NCBI GenBank assembly: GCA_038241255.1
Contig: JBBRFW010000018.1
Coordinates: forward strand, 1 to 47,868
Origin: Schlegelella_A sp038241255
Lineage (GTDB): Bacteria > Pseudomonadota > Gammaproteobacteria > Burkholderiales > Burkholderiaceae_C
Length of the DNA: 47,868 bases
Reading direction: 5' to 3'
Part shown: one piece after another, positions 35,566 through 43,755 of the stretch
Layout of the letters: each line of letters opens with the position of its first letter
Numbering within the stretch: position 1 is the stretch's first letter
Made by a program: the position numbers and the translations under genes
Notes under the pieces: generated by a model
The model's input: only the letters and a program-made list of their open reading frames with translations
Databases searched by the model: none
Told to the model about the DNA's origin: nothing

Positions 35566-38500
35566 TGGCCGGCCGCCGCGACGCCGGCATGGCGCGCCTC
35601 GAATCGCGCGAGGTGGCGCAGGCCTGGCTGGTCCTGCGCCAGGCGCGCGCTCTCGTCGCCGACAGCCGGCGCGCCGCTGCCGGCGACGCCTTCGTCGCGT
35701 GGCCGGGCTACGCGAGCGACGGCCGTCGCTTCGTCGGCGCGGCGCTCGCGGCCGGCGCGAACGCCTGCCTGGTCGAGGCCGAGGGCGTCGATGCGTTCGG
35801 CTTCGATGCCGAGCCGCGCGTCGGTGCGCTGCGCGGCCTGAAGGCCGCCGCCGGCGAGATCGCCAGCCATTTTCTCGGCACGCCGAGCGCGGAGCTCGAC
35901 GTCGTCGCCGTCACCGGCACGAACGGCAAGACGTCGACGACCTGGTGGGTGGCGCAGGCCCTGACGGTGCTCGGCCGGCGCTGCGGCGTCGTCGGCACGC
36001 TGGGCATCGGTGAACCGCCGCGCGGCCTTGCGGCGGGGGGCGAACCGCCGCGGGGGCGCGCCGGGTCGGCGGATCCCCAGCCCGGCGGCGCGCCGAAGCG
36101 CGAAGGCGATGGCCTCGCGGGGATGCGGTCGACCGGCCTGACGACGCCCGACCCGGTCACGCTGCAGGGCGCGCTGCGCGATTTCGTCGATCGCGGGTTC
36201 ACGGCGTGCGCGCTCGAGACCTCGTCGATCGGGATCGTCGAGCATCGCCTCGCCGGCACGCGGGTCGCAGTCGCGGTGTTCACGAATTTCACCCAGGACC
36301 ACCTCGACTACCACGGCGACATGCGCGCCTACTGGCAGGCCAAGGCGCAGCTCTTCGCGTGGCCCGGCTTGCGCGCGGCGGTGGTCAACGTCGACGACGC
36401 GAAGGGGCTCGAGCTCGCTGACTCGATTGCCGGCTTGCCGCTCGATTGCTGGACGGTCTCGATGCGCGGCGAGCGCGCGCGCCTGTGCGCGCACCGGCTG
36501 CGCCACGACCGCGACGGCCTCGCCTTCGAGGTCGTCGAAGGAGAGCAGCGCGCGGCGATCGCGACGCCGTTGATCGGCGACTACAACGCGTCCAATCTGC
36601 TTTGCGTCGTCGGCGTGCTGCGCGCGCTCGGTGTGCCGCTCGCCGACGCCGCGGCGGCGTGCACTGCACTGATGCCGGTGCCCGGCCGCATGCAGCGCGT
36701 CGTCGCAGCGCCTGCCTCCGCATGCGACCTTCCAGAGGTCGTCATCGACTACGCCCACACGCCCGACGCGCTCGAGAAGGCGCTGGCCGCGCTCGCGCCG
36801 CTCGCCAAGGGACGCGGCGGCAGGCTCTGGTGCGTGTTCGGCTGCGGCGGCAATCGCGACGCGGCCAAGCGGCCGCTGATGGGCGCGATCGCCTGCCGTC
36901 TCGCCGGCCGCGTCGTCCTGACCAGCGACAACCCCCGGCTCGAATCGCCCGACCTGATCCTGGCGCAGATCCTTGCCGGCGCGATCGGCCACGACGAGGT
37001 CGATGTCATCGAGAACCGCGCCGAGGCGATCCACCATGCCGTCGCCAGCGCCACCGCGAGCGACATCGTGCTGATCGCCGGGAAGGGCCACGAGGACCAT
37101 CAGGACATCGGCGGCACGAAGGTTCCGTTCCTCGATGCCGAGCACGCGGCCAAGTCGCTCGCCGCGCGCTGCGGGGCAGCGACCGGCGCATCGGTGGCGC
37201 CGACGATGATGACGCTCGGCGATGCCGCGCAGATGCTGCCCAGCGCGCGCGTCGTCGGCAGCGTCACCACGCAGGTCGCGCGCGTGCACAGCGACACACG
37301 CAGCCTCGCGCCCGGTGACCTCTTCGTGGCGTTGCGCGGCGAGCGCTTCGACGCCCACGCCTACCTTGGCGCGGCCAAGGCCGCCGGTGCCGTAGCGGCG
37401 CTGGCCGAGCGCGGGCTCGACGAGGCGGGCTTGCCGGGGCTGGTCGTCGACGACAGCCGGCGCGCCATCGGCGACCTCGCCGCCGCCTGGCGGCGCCGCT
37501 TCGCGATGCCGCTCGTCGCCGTGACCGGCAGCAACGGCAAGACGACGGTGACGCAGATGATCGCGGCGATCTTCCGCGCCTGGGTCGGCGACGCGGCGTT
37601 CGCGACCGCGGGCAACTTCAACAACGACATCGGCGTGCCGCTCACCCTGCTGCGCCTGCGCGAAGGCTGCCGCGCCGCGGTGGTCGAGCTCGGCATGAAC
37701 CACGCCGGCGAGATCGCCCGGCTGGCGCGGATCGCCGCGCCAACCATCGCGCTCGTCAACAACGCGCAGCGCGAGCACCTCGAGTTCATGGCCAGCGTCG
37801 ACTCGGTCGCACGCGAGAACGGCAGCGCGATCGCCGCGCTCGGCGACGACGGCGTTGCGGTGTTCCCCGCCGACGACGTGCACGCGCCGACCTGGCGCGA
37901 GCTCGCGGGGTCGCGCCGGACGATCACCTTCGCGCTCGCCGCACCCGCCGACGTGTCCGGTGCGGCGGCCTGGCAAGGAAGCCGCTGGACCGTGACGATG
38001 CAGACGCCCGCCGGGCCGGCGATCTTCGCGCTCCACGTCGCCGGTACGCACAACGTCCGCAACGCGCTCGCTGCGACCGCCGCCGCGCTCGCTGCCGGCT
38101 GCCCGCTTGCTGCGATCGGGCGTGGCCTCGAGGGCTTCACCGCCGTGCGCGGCCGCTCGCAGAGCCGGCGCATCGCGCGCCTCGGCATCGACGTGACGCT
38201 GGTCGACGACACCTACAACGCCAACCCCGACTCGGTGCGCGCGGCGATCGACGTCCTCGCCGCGATGCCGGCGCCGCGCTGGCTCGTCCTCGGCGACATG
38301 GGCGAAGTCGGCGACCAGGGGCCGGCCTTCCATCGCGAGGTCGGCGCCTACGCGGCCGAGCGCGGCCTCGAGATGCTGTGGGCGGCGGGCGCAGAGAGCA
38401 CGAACACCGCCGCGCCGTTCACCGGCGCGCGCGCCTTCGCCAGCGTCGACGACCTGGTCGCGGCGCTCGACCAAGCGCCGCGTGCCGCCTCGGTGCTGGT

Positions 38501-38582
38501 CAAGGGTTCGCGTTTCATGCGGATGGAGCGCGTCGTCGCCGCGCTCGCGGGAGCACCCGCCGGAGATCCGCATGCTGCTTAG
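35565..38582 (+). CDS. murE-murF: Bifunctional MurE-MurF ligase (UDP-MurNAc-tripeptide synthetase / D-Ala-D-Ala adding enzyme)
   Basis: A 1005-residue fusion. Residues 1 to about 545 are MurE, which adds meso-diaminopimelate: P-loop VTGTNGKTSTTWWV, HLDYHGDM, ATPLIGDYNASNLLC and the DAP-selecting motif DNPR. From about residue 548 (MMTLGDAAQML) comes MurF, which adds D-Ala-D-Ala: P-loop VTGSNGKTTVTQMI, AGNFNNDIGVPLTLL, ELGMNHAGEIARL and DDTYNANPDSVRAAI. No stop lies between, so both steps occur on one chain. The start GTG 35565 has GAGGAA upstream; ATG 35589 is the alternative. Residues about 150-187 contain an unusual repeat insertion. The end overlaps mraY by 11 bases. Confidence 0.95.
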   Translation: MAGRRDAGMARLESREVAQAWLVLRQARALVADSRRAAAGDAFVAWPGYASDGRRFVGAALAAGANACLVEAEGVDAFGFDAEPRVGALRGLKAAAGEIASHFLGTPSAELDVVAVTGTNGKTSTTWWVAQALTVLGRRCGVVGTLGIGEPPRGLAAGGEPPRGRAGSADPQPGGAPKREGDGLAGMRSTGLTTPDPVTLQGALRDFVDRGFTACALETSSIGIVEHRLAGTRVAVAVFTNFTQDHLDYHGDMRAYWQAKAQLFAWPGLRAAVVNVDDAKGLELADSIAGLPLDCWTVSMRGERARLCAHRLRHDRDGLAFEVVEGEQRAAIATPLIGDYNASNLLCVVGVLRALGVPLADAAAACTALMPVPGRMQRVVAAPASACDLPEVVIDYAHTPDALEKALAALAPLAKGRGGRLWCVFGCGGNRDAAKRPLMGAIACRLAGRVVLTSDNPRLESPDLILAQILAGAIGHDEVDVIENRAEAIHHAVASATASDIVLIAGKGHEDHQDIGGTKVPFLDAEHAAKSLAARCGAATGASVAPTMMTLGDAAQMLPSARVVGSVTTQVARVHSDTRSLAPGDLFVALRGERFDAHAYLGAAKAAGAVAALAERGLDEAGLPGLVVDDSRRAIGDLAAAWRRRFAMPLVAVTGSNGKTTVTQMIAAIFRAWVGDAAFATAGNFNNDIGVPLTLLRLREGCRAAVVELGMNHAGEIARLARIAAPTIALVNNAQREHLEFMASVDSVARENGSAIAALGDDGVAVFPADDVHAPTWRELAGSRRTITFALAAPADVSGAAAWQGSRWTVTMQTPAGPAIFALHVAGTHNVRNALAATAAALAAGCPLAAIGRGLEGFTAVRGRSQSRRIARLGIDVTLVDDTYNANPDSVRAAIDVLAAMPAPRWLVLGDMGEVGDQGPAFHREVGAYAAERGLEMLWAAGAESTNTAAPFTGARAFASVDDLVAALDQAPRAASVLVKGSRFMRMERVVAALAGAPAGDPHAA
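36009..36123 (+). repeat. In-frame GC-rich repeat insertion inside murE
   Basis: Two 30-base copies start at 36009 and 36039, encoding GEPPRGLAAG and GEPPRGRAGS. They are followed by a dyad with arms GGCGCGCCGGG (36055-36065) and CCCGGCGGCGCGCC (36081-36094). The whole block adds about 30 residues between the MurE segments GTLGIG and STGLTTPDPVTLQ, which are only about 8 residues apart in usual MurE proteins. It looks like a palindromic repeat captured in a surface loop. Confidence 0.65.
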
Positions 38583-39750
38583 CCTGGCCCAGTGGCTGCA
38601 GGCTTATTCGCCCGAATTCGGATTCATGCGCGTCTTCCAGTACATCACGTTCCGCGCCGTCATGGCGGCGATGACTTCGCTCGTCATCGGTCTGGTGTTC
38701 GGGCCGTGTGTGATCCGCCGCCTCGCGTCGCTCAAGATCGGCCAGCCGATCCGATCGTACGGAATCGAGGCGCACCACGCCAAGAGTGGCACGCCGACGA
38801 TGGGCGGCGTTTTGATCCTGCTCGGCATCGGTATCTCGACGTTGCTCTGGTTCGACTGGTCGAACCGCTTCGTCTGGATCGTCATGCTCGTGACGATCGG
38901 TTTCGGCGCCATCGGCTGGGTCGACGACTGGAGGAAGGTGGTTCAGAAGGACCCGGAAGGCATGCCGTCGGGCGAGAAGTACTTCTGGCAGTCGGTGATC
39001 GGCGTCGTCGCGGCGCTCTACCTCGCGTTCTCGGTGAGCGAGACGTCGAACCTGCGCGTCCTCGAGCTCTTCCTGCGCTGGGTGCAGAGCGGCTTCTCCA
39101 ACGACCTGCCGCCCAAGGCCGACCTGATCGTGCCGTTTTTCAAGACCGTGAGCTACCCGCTCGGCGTGTTTGGCTTCATCGCGCTCACCTATTTCGTGAT
39201 CGTCGGCGCGAGCAACGCCGTCAACCTCACCGACGGCCTCGACGGCCTGGCGATCATGCCGGTGGTGATGGTCGGCTCGGCACTCGGCGTGTTCGCGTAC
39301 ATCACCGGCAGCTCGGTGTACTCGCGCTACCTGCTCTTTCCCTACATCCCGGGAGCCGGCGAGCTGCTCATCTTCTGCTCGGCGATGGCCGGCGCCGGCC
39401 TGGCCTTCCTCTGGTTCAACACCCATCCGGCGCAGGTCTTCATGGGCGACGTCGGCGCGCTCGCCCTGGGCGGCGCGCTCGGCACGATCGCCGTCATCAC
39501 GAGGCAGGAGATCGTGCTCGGCATCATGGGCGGCGTCTTCGTCGCCGAGGCGCTCTCGGTGATGGCGCAGATCGCGTGGTTCAAGTACACGAAGCGGAGG
39601 TACGGCGAGGGCAGGCGATTCTTCAGGATGGCGCCGCTGCATCACCACTTCGAGAAATCGGGCTGGAAGGAGACGCAGGTCGTCGTCCGCTTCTGGATCA
39701 TCACCATGCTGCTCTGCCTGGTCGGCCTCGCGAGCCTGAAGCTGCGGTGA
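38572..39750 (+). CDS. mraY: Phospho-MurNAc-pentapeptide transferase MraY
   Basis: A 392-residue polytopic enzyme that transfers phospho-MurNAc-pentapeptide to undecaprenyl phosphate, making lipid I. It has about ten helices. Signatures are KSGTPTMGGVLILLGIG (residues about 72-88), GWVDDWRKVVQKDPEGM with the catalytic Asp pair, ASNAVNLTDGLDGLAIMP and FRMAPLHHHFEKSGW. The ATG at 38572 has CGGAGAT in front and overlaps the murF end by 11 bases. The stop overlaps a GTG starting a micro-ORF to murD. Confidence 0.96.
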   Translation: MLLSLAQWLQAYSPEFGFMRVFQYITFRAVMAAMTSLVIGLVFGPCVIRRLASLKIGQPIRSYGIEAHHAKSGTPTMGGVLILLGIGISTLLWFDWSNRFVWIVMLVTIGFGAIGWVDDWRKVVQKDPEGMPSGEKYFWQSVIGVVAALYLAFSVSETSNLRVLELFLRWVQSGFSNDLPPKADLIVPFFKTVSYPLGVFGFIALTYFVIVGASNAVNLTDGLDGLAIMPVVMVGSALGVFAYITGSSVYSRYLLFPYIPGAGELLIFCSAMAGAGLAFLWFNTHPAQVFMGDVGALALGGALGTIAVITRQEIVLGIMGGVFVAEALSVMAQIAWFKYTKRRYGEGRRFFRMAPLHHHFEKSGWKETQVVVRFWIITMLLCLVGLASLKLR

Positions 39751-39764
39751 CCGAGACGAGATGA
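39747..39764 (+). other. Bridging micro-ORF between mraY and murD (5 codons)
   Basis: GTG 39747 overlaps the mraY stop (GTGA). It encodes MTETR, and its TGA (39762-39764) overlaps the murD ATG (ATGA). Translation is inferred. Confidence 0.4.
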
Positions 39765-41314
39765 CAGCCACTCCACTCGCTCGGCCTGGTGCCGCCCTCG
39801 TCCTCGGACTCGGCGAGTCGGGGCTGGCCATGGCGCGCTGGCTGGCGCGCGACGGCACGCGCGTGCGGGTGTGGGACTCGCGCGCCCAGCCGCCGCGCGC
39901 CGCCGCGCTGCGCGAACACGTGCCGGATGCCGAATCGATCGTCGGCTCGCTCGTGGTCGGCGCGCTCGAGGGCGTCAATCGTGTCTTCAAGAGCCCGGGT
40001 TTGGCGCCAGGCGACGAGCGCGTCGCCGCGGTCATCGCCGGGGCACGTGCCGCCGGCATTCCGGTGCAGGGCGAGCTCGACCTGTTCGCCGCCGGCCTGG
40101 AGGCGCTGCGGCGGGCGAGCGACTACGCGCCGAAGGTCATCGCCGTCACCGGTACCAACGGCAAGACGACCACGACCGCCTTGACCGCGCTCCTCGTCGA
40201 ACGCAGCGGCCAGCGTGTCGCCGTCGCCGGCAACATCGGCCCGACGATGCTGCAGACGCTCGCCGACGCGATCGACGCGGGCCCTGGCGAGTCGGTGCGC
40301 GAGCGGCTGCCGCATGTTTGGGTGCTCGAGCTATCGAGCTTCCAGCTCGCGGGCATTGAGGCAAGCGCATTCGAGCCCGATGCCGCGGCGCTGCTCAACA
40401 TCAGCGAAGACCACCTTGACTGGCACGGCACGATGGCCGAGTACGCCGCCGCCAAGGCGCGCGTCTTCGGCAACCGGGCGACGATCGTCGTCAATCGCGA
40501 CGACGCCGCCGTGATGCGCCTCGTTCCCGCGCCGAAGACGATGCCCGTGAAAAAGGGGCGCGCTGCCAAGGTCGTGCCGCGCCATGTCGCGAGCTTCGGC
40601 AGCGGCCTGCCGGAGCGAGCGGGCGACTGGGGCCTCGCGGTCGAGAATGAGATGGCCTGGCTCGTCCGCGCCCGCGCCCACGACGCCGGCAACGGCGGCG
40701 AGATCGTCGTCCAGCACCTGATGCCCGCCGATGCCTTGCAAATCCGCGGCCGCCACAACGCCATGAACGCGCTCGCCGCGCTGGCTCTGGCGAGCGCGAT
40801 CGGCTGCCCGCTGGCACCGATGCTGCACGCGCTGCGCGAGTACCGCGGCGAGCCACACCGCGTCGAGCACGTCGCCACGATCGGCGGCGTCGACGCCTTC
40901 GACGACAGCAAGGGCACCAACGTCGGCGCCACCGAGGCCGCGCTCGTCGGTCTGGGCAGCGAGCGCGCACCGGCCCGGATCGTCGTCATCCTCGGCGGCG
41001 ACGGCAAAGGCCAGGATTTCGCGCCGCTCGGCGCGCCGCTCGCGCGCTACGCGCTCGCCGCGCTGACGATCGGCCGCGACGCGGCGGCGATCGAGCACGT
41101 GATCGAGGCCGCCGGCGTTCCGTTCGAGCGCTGCGCGACCCTCGAGGCCGCCGTGCGGGCCGCCTTCGCGCGCGCCCGGCCCGGCGATGCGGTGCTCCTC
41201 AGCCCCGCGTGCGCGAGTCTCGACATGTTCCGCAACTACACGCATCGCGCCGAGGTGTTCGTGCGGGCGGTCGGCGAGGTTGCCGATGCCGCGCTGGAAG
41301 GGAGCCCGGCATGA
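39761..41314 (+). CDS. murD: UDP-N-acetylmuramoyl-L-alanine--D-glutamate ligase MurD
   Basis: A 517-residue cytoplasmic ligase adding D-glutamate. The N-terminal Rossmann-like domain has VLGLGESGLAMARWLARDG, the P-loop is VTGTNGKTTTTALTALL (about residues 128-144), then ELSSFQLAGIEASAFEPDAAALLNISEDHLDWHG, IRGRHNAMNALAAL, and DSKGTNVGATEAAL with LLSPACASLDMF. It is about 80 residues longer than E. coli MurD, partly through a charged stretch around KTMPVKKGRAAKVVPRHVAS in the central domain. Start and stop are linked to neighbours by micro-ORFs. Confidence 0.95.
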   Translation: MTATPLARPGAALVLGLGESGLAMARWLARDGTRVRVWDSRAQPPRAAALREHVPDAESIVGSLVVGALEGVNRVFKSPGLAPGDERVAAVIAGARAAGIPVQGELDLFAAGLEALRRASDYAPKVIAVTGTNGKTTTTALTALLVERSGQRVAVAGNIGPTMLQTLADAIDAGPGESVRERLPHVWVLELSSFQLAGIEASAFEPDAAALLNISEDHLDWHGTMAEYAAAKARVFGNRATIVVNRDDAAVMRLVPAPKTMPVKKGRAAKVVPRHVASFGSGLPERAGDWGLAVENEMAWLVRARAHDAGNGGEIVVQHLMPADALQIRGRHNAMNALAALALASAIGCPLAPMLHALREYRGEPHRVEHVATIGGVDAFDDSKGTNVGATEAALVGLGSERAPARIVVILGGDGKGQDFAPLGAPLARYALAALTIGRDAAAIEHVIEAAGVPFERCATLEAAVRAAFARARPGDAVLLSPACASLDMFRNYTHRAEVFVRAVGEVADAALEGSPA

Positions 41315-41373
41315 ACCGCTGCGACCCGATCGCAGCGAGCGCCGGCGCGCTGCGCGCGCAGGGCCTCGGATGA
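41311..41373 (+). other. Bridging micro-ORF between murD and ftsW (20 codons)
   Basis: ATG 41311 overlaps the murD stop (ATGA) and has GGGAG upstream. Twenty codons (beginning MNRCDPIAASAG) end in a TGA at 41371-41373 that overlaps the ftsW ATG 41370. It exactly fills the 55-base gap. No similarity recognised; a coupling role is inferred. Confidence 0.45.
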
Positions 41374-42665
41374 GCGCGACGCTCGCGACCGTCTGGCAGT
41401 CGTGGCGCGAACGCCTCGCTGCGCCAGCGGCGCGGGCGCCGGCGAAGGCGGGCGGGCGCGCGAGCCGGGGCGTCGCCGAGGCGATCCCGGTGCGCGAGTG
41501 GATCAGCGTCGAGCGCGGCCAGCCGGCGCGCCTGCTCGGCTTCGACCGCACCCTTGTGTGCGTCGTCGTCGCCCTGCTCGCGCTCGGGCTGGTGATGGTC
41601 TACAGCGCCTCCGTCGCGCTGCCCGACAACCCGAAGTTCTCGCGCTACACGCCGACCTACTTCCTGTCGCGCCATGTCATGTTCACGGCCATCGCCGTCA
41701 CCGCGGCGCTGGTGACAGTGCAGGTGCCGGTCTTGTTCTGGGAAAAGCTCTCGCCCTGGATTTTCGTCGTCGCGCTGCTGCTGCTGGTGATCGTGCTCGT
41801 GCCCTTCATCGGCAAGGGGGTCAACGGTGCGCGCCGGTGGATCCCGCTCGGCATCATGAGCTTCCAGCCCTCCGAGCTGACCAAGCTGGCGATCGCGATG
41901 TACGCCGCCGGCTACATGGTGCGGCGTATGGACGTGAAGGAGAACTTCGTCCGCGCCGTCTTGCCGATGGCGATCTCGATCGCAGTCGTCGGCCTGCTCC
42001 TGCTCGCCGAGCCCGACATGGGCGCCTTCCTCGTCATCGCCACGATCGCGATGGGCATTCTCTTCCTCGGCGGCGTCAACGGCCGGATGTTCCTGCTCAT
42101 CACCGCGATCCTGATCGGTGCCTTCGTGCTGATGATCACCTTCAGCGAGTGGCGGCGCGAGCGGATCTTCGCGTACCTGAACCCGTGGGACGAGAAGTAC
42201 ACGCTCGGCAAGGCCTACCAGCTCTCGCACTCGCTGATCGCTTTCGGGCGTGGCGAGATCTTCGGCCAGGGCCTGGGCTCGAGCGTCGAAAAGCTCCACT
42301 ACTTGCCGGAGGCGCACACCGACTTCCTGCTCGCGGTGATCGGCGAGGAGCTCGGCTTCGTCGGTGTCGCCTGCGTCATCGCCGCCTTCTTCTGGCTGGC
42401 GCGGCGCCTCTTCCACATCGGCCGCCAAGCAATCGCCCTCGACCGCGTCTTCGCCGGCCTGTTCGCGCAGGGCATCGGCATCTGGATGGGCGGGCAGGCA
42501 TTCATCAACATGGGCGTCAACCTCGGCGTGCTGCCGACGAAGGGGCTGACCCTGCCGCTGATGAGCTACGGCGGCTCGGCGATCGTCATGAACCTGGTCG
42601 CGCTGGCGATCGTGGTGCGGGTCGATATAGAGAATCGCCAGCTGATGCGCGGAGGCCGCGCATGA
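41370..42665 (+). CDS. ftsW: Septal peptidoglycan glycosyltransferase FtsW
   Basis: A 431-residue SEDS-family membrane glycosyltransferase that polymerises lipid II at the septum with FtsI. A roughly 65-residue Ala/Arg-rich cytoplasmic N terminus precedes ten helices. Signatures are ALGLVMVYSASVALP, GKGVNGARRWIPLGIMSFQPSELTKLAIAMY (about residues 148-178), LLLAEPDMGAFLVI with the catalytic-type Asp, GQGLGSSVEKLHYLPEAHTDFLLAVIGEELGFVG and GLTLPLMSYGGSAIVMN. The start ATG 41370 overlaps the micro-ORF stop. The stop overlaps the murG ATG. Confidence 0.95.
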   Translation: MSATLATVWQSWRERLAAPAARAPAKAGGRASRGVAEAIPVREWISVERGQPARLLGFDRTLVCVVVALLALGLVMVYSASVALPDNPKFSRYTPTYFLSRHVMFTAIAVTAALVTVQVPVLFWEKLSPWIFVVALLLLVIVLVPFIGKGVNGARRWIPLGIMSFQPSELTKLAIAMYAAGYMVRRMDVKENFVRAVLPMAISIAVVGLLLLAEPDMGAFLVIATIAMGILFLGGVNGRMFLLITAILIGAFVLMITFSEWRRERIFAYLNPWDEKYTLGKAYQLSHSLIAFGRGEIFGQGLGSSVEKLHYLPEAHTDFLLAVIGEELGFVGVACVIAAFFWLARRLFHIGRQAIALDRVFAGLFAQGIGIWMGGQAFINMGVNLGVLPTKGLTLPLMSYGGSAIVMNLVALAIVVRVDIENRQLMRGGRA

Positions 42666-43738
42666 AGCACCTGCTCGTCATGGCGGCAGGCACAGGCGGG
42701 CACGTCATTCCCGGCCTCGCGGTCGCCGCCGAGATGCAGCGTCGCGGCTGGAGCGTGAGCTGGCTCGGCACGCCCGCCGGGCTCGAGAACCGGCTCGTAC
42801 CAGAGCGGGGGATCGCGCTCGACCGCGTCGCCTTCAGCGGCATGCGCGGCAAGGGTTTCGTCGGCAACGTGCTCGGCGCGCTGCGCTTGGGCGCAGCGTT
42901 CTTCGCCAGCGGCCGCGTCGTCGTGCGCCGGCGCGCCGATGCGGTGCTCGGCATGGGCGGCTACATCTGCTTTCCCGGCGGTTGGGTCGCGTGGCTGCTC
43001 CGCCGGCCGCTGCTCGTCGTCAACGCCGACGCGAAGCTGCTCCTCAGCAACCGCCTGCTCGCACCGGCGGCGCGCCGGTTCGCGTTCGGCTTCGCCGGAG
43101 AGTCTGCACAGGCCTTCGGCGCCAAGGCCGTCGTCACCGGCAATCCGGTGCGCGCGGCGATCGAATCGATGCCGACGCCGGACGAGCGCTTCGCCGGCCG
43201 CAGCGGCGCACTGCGGCTGCTCGTCGTCGGCGGCAGCCTCGGCGCCCGCGTCCTGAACGAAACCGTGCCGCAGGCGATCGCGCTGATGGCCCCGAATCAG
43301 CGGCCGCGCGTCGCCCACCAGACCGGCCCTGCGGGTCGCGACGCCGTGCACGCCGCCTACCACGCCGCCGGCGCCGACGCCGAGGTTCTGCCTTTCATCG
43401 ACGACATGGCGACGCGGCTCGGCGAGTGCGACGTGATCGTCTGCCGCGCCGGCGCGATCACGGTCAGCGAGCTGTGCGCCGCCGGCGTCGCCGCGGTGCT
43501 CGTGCCCTTCGTCGCGAGCACGACCTCGCACCAGCGCGACAACGCCGCCTGGATGGCGGCGCGCGAGGCGGCGATCCACGTGCCGCAGGGAGAGCTCTCG
43601 CCCGGCGGCCTCGCCGACTTGCTGAGCGGCCTAACCCGAGACGCCTTGCTCGCGATGGCGACGAAGGCGCGCGCGCTGGCGCGGCCGCACGCGGCGGCGC
43701 GCGTCGCCGACGAGATCGAAGCGATGCTGGCCGCATGA
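42662..43738 (+). CDS. murG: UDP-N-acetylglucosamine--MurNAc-pentapeptide transferase MurG
   Basis: A 358-residue peripheral membrane glycosyltransferase (GT28) converting lipid I to lipid II. It has the N-terminal G-loop MAAGTGGHVIPGLAVAAEM, GMGGYICFPGGWVAWLL, GNPVRAAIE, then GGSLGARVLNETVPQAI, HQTGPAGRD, and FIDDMATRLGECDVIVCRAGAITVSELCAAG, PFVASTTSHQRDNA with the UDP-GlcNAc site. The usual HEQN loop is replaced by VNADAKLLLSNRLL, which I believe is a lineage variant. The start overlaps ftsW by ATGA. Confidence 0.95.
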   Translation: MKHLLVMAAGTGGHVIPGLAVAAEMQRRGWSVSWLGTPAGLENRLVPERGIALDRVAFSGMRGKGFVGNVLGALRLGAAFFASGRVVVRRRADAVLGMGGYICFPGGWVAWLLRRPLLVVNADAKLLLSNRLLAPAARRFAFGFAGESAQAFGAKAVVTGNPVRAAIESMPTPDERFAGRSGALRLLVVGGSLGARVLNETVPQAIALMAPNQRPRVAHQTGPAGRDAVHAAYHAAGADAEVLPFIDDMATRLGECDVIVCRAGAITVSELCAAGVAAVLVPFVASTTSHQRDNAAWMAAREAAIHVPQGELSPGGLADLLSGLTRDALLAMATKARALARPHAAARVADEIEAMLAA

Positions 43739-43755
43739 AGGGCGCGATGTCATGA
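43735..43755 (+). other. Bridging micro-ORF between murG and murC (6 codons)
   Basis: ATG 43735 overlaps the murG stop (ATGA). It encodes MKGAMS, and its TGA (43753-43755) overlaps the murC ATG 43752. Translation is inferred. Confidence 0.4.

Noticed and set aside
35562..38573. Very long open frame on the minus strand (about 1000 codons) opposite murE-murF
   Set aside because: The plus strand encodes two complete ligases with all motifs. The reverse protein is Arg/Ala/Gly/Asp-rich without any recognisable domain, as expected for an antisense frame in GC-rich DNA.
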